Assembly: GCF_000334215.1 (NCBI RefSeq)
Contig: NZ_AMQY01000014.1
Coordinates: 1 to 64,000, forward strand
Direction: 5' to 3'
Length of the DNA stretch: 64,000 bases
From: Vreelandella jeotgali Hwa
Lineage (GTDB): Bacteria > Pseudomonadota > Gammaproteobacteria > Pseudomonadales > Halomonadaceae
The notes beneath the pieces were generated by a model. That model was given only the letters and a program-made list of their open reading frames with translations, ran no database searches and was not told where the DNA came from. Position numbers and translations under genes: made by a program. Shown piece after piece: positions 63,724 to 64,000 of this stretch. Position 1 is the first letter of the stretch, and every line of letters starts with the position of its first letter.

Positions 63724-64000
63724 ATGGATAACGATCAGATTGCCGGGCTGAACAAGGGGCAGACGTTGCCGCTGCAGCGCGATGTTGACGCCATCGTAAT
63801 ACCTTTCGGCAATACCGTCAGCCTTGAGGAAGACAGCGTCGTCAGCGTGATGCAGGCCAAGGGCAGCTCGGTCAGCGTTGGCTTCGAAGGGCGGATGTAC
63901 CTGATCGAGGGCAGCAATCTGGATGCGCTGGGTCTGGAGGCGTTGCCGCGGCCCACGCTTGCCGAGGACGCTGACGACGAGGCCATCGAGCAGTTTGTCT
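63724..64000 (+). CDS. sufT: Fe-S assembly protein SufT, N-terminal part (cut by window end)
   Basis: The frame starts ATG at 63724 with AAGGAAC upstream, 8 bp after sufS, and stays open to the window edge (92 residues). The N-terminal domain with LQRDVDAIVIPFGNTVSLEE and VSVMQAKGSSVSVGFEGR, then an acidic linker, fits the long SufT form whose DUF59 domain follows. That second domain lies outside the window. Confidence 0.8.
   Translation, partial: MDNDQIAGLNKGQTLPLQRDVDAIVIPFGNTVSLEEDSVVSVMQAKGSSVSVGFEGRMYLIEGSNLDALGLEALPRPTLAEDADDEAIEQFV

Overview
This 64 kb window is chromosomal DNA of a high-GC gammaproteobacterium, most likely a halophile of the Halomonadaceae (Halomonas-like). That assignment is my inference. 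It rests on the 23S/5S rRNA type, a six-gene Mrp/Mnh Na+/H+ antiporter operon, a yeast-type LeuA, a bo3 oxidase, a SUF-only Fe-S locus and the gene repertoire as a whole. Almost everything is core metabolism or housekeeping. I see no prophage, insertion sequence, CRISPR array, integrase, toxin-antitoxin pair or defence island, and no tRNA gene.

Layout. 1-2.6 kb: the 3' four fifths of a 23S rRNA gene, then 5S rRNA and the rrn terminator. 2.6-4.4 kb (-): cmoA-cmoB, tRNA wobble-uridine modification. 4.5-11.6 kb (+): pgi, parE, parC, serB. 11.6-18.9 kb (-): an MFS transporter, then the Mrp antiporter operon mnhA(B)CDEFG. 19.1-21.3 kb (+): leuA behind a leucine-rich leader peptide and an attenuator-like terminator. 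21.4-24.1 kb: the EF-P module, with epmB divergent from efp-epmA. 24.2-29.7 kb: a small unknown gene, yqjG, an FMN reductase, an isolated cheZ, a DUF488 gene, cmoM and rsmC. 29.7-34.5 kb (-): cyoABCDE, the bo3 ubiquinol oxidase, whose cyoB carries an in-frame TGA in place of a conserved Trp codon. 35-38.8 kb: greB, a TPR lipoprotein-like or periplasmic protein, nudF-yqiB-cpdA. 39-41.4 kb: cysDN. 41.6-45.9 kb: gdhA, rlmM, an ABM-domain protein, tusA and an unknown protein. 46-51.8 kb: a MATE exporter, epmC, an unknown protein, tatD and uup. 51.9-57.9 kb: a universal stress protein, an unknown membrane protein, a MarR regulator, fadBA and a YbhB-family protein. 58-64 kb: the SUF operon (regulator, sufB, C, D, S, T), which runs off the window end.

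The genes form several functional sets. All enzymes of EF-P maturation (EpmA, EpmB, EpmC) and EF-P itself lie here, as do all three Cmo proteins for cmo5U/mcmo5U34. The rRNA methyltransferases RlmM and RsmC are also present. Respiration and ion homeostasis are represented by cyo and mnh, sulfur flow by cysDN, tusA and suf, and fatty-acid oxidation by fadBA.

The most noteworthy signals are not new gene systems. They are: (i) the TGA interruption of cyoB, with a potential hairpin just after it; (ii) an unannotated leucine leader/attenuator in front of leuA; (iii) a recurring habit of short degenerate tandem repeats (12-18 nt period) at gene 5' ends and in N-terminal codons, seen at cyoA, cysN/gdhA, rlmM, epmC, uup and sufC; (iv) a perfect FNR/ANR box in a 640 bp gene-free region with no obvious target; (v) Fur-like and IscR-like sites before the suf operon. 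I did not find a convincing previously undescribed multi-gene system.
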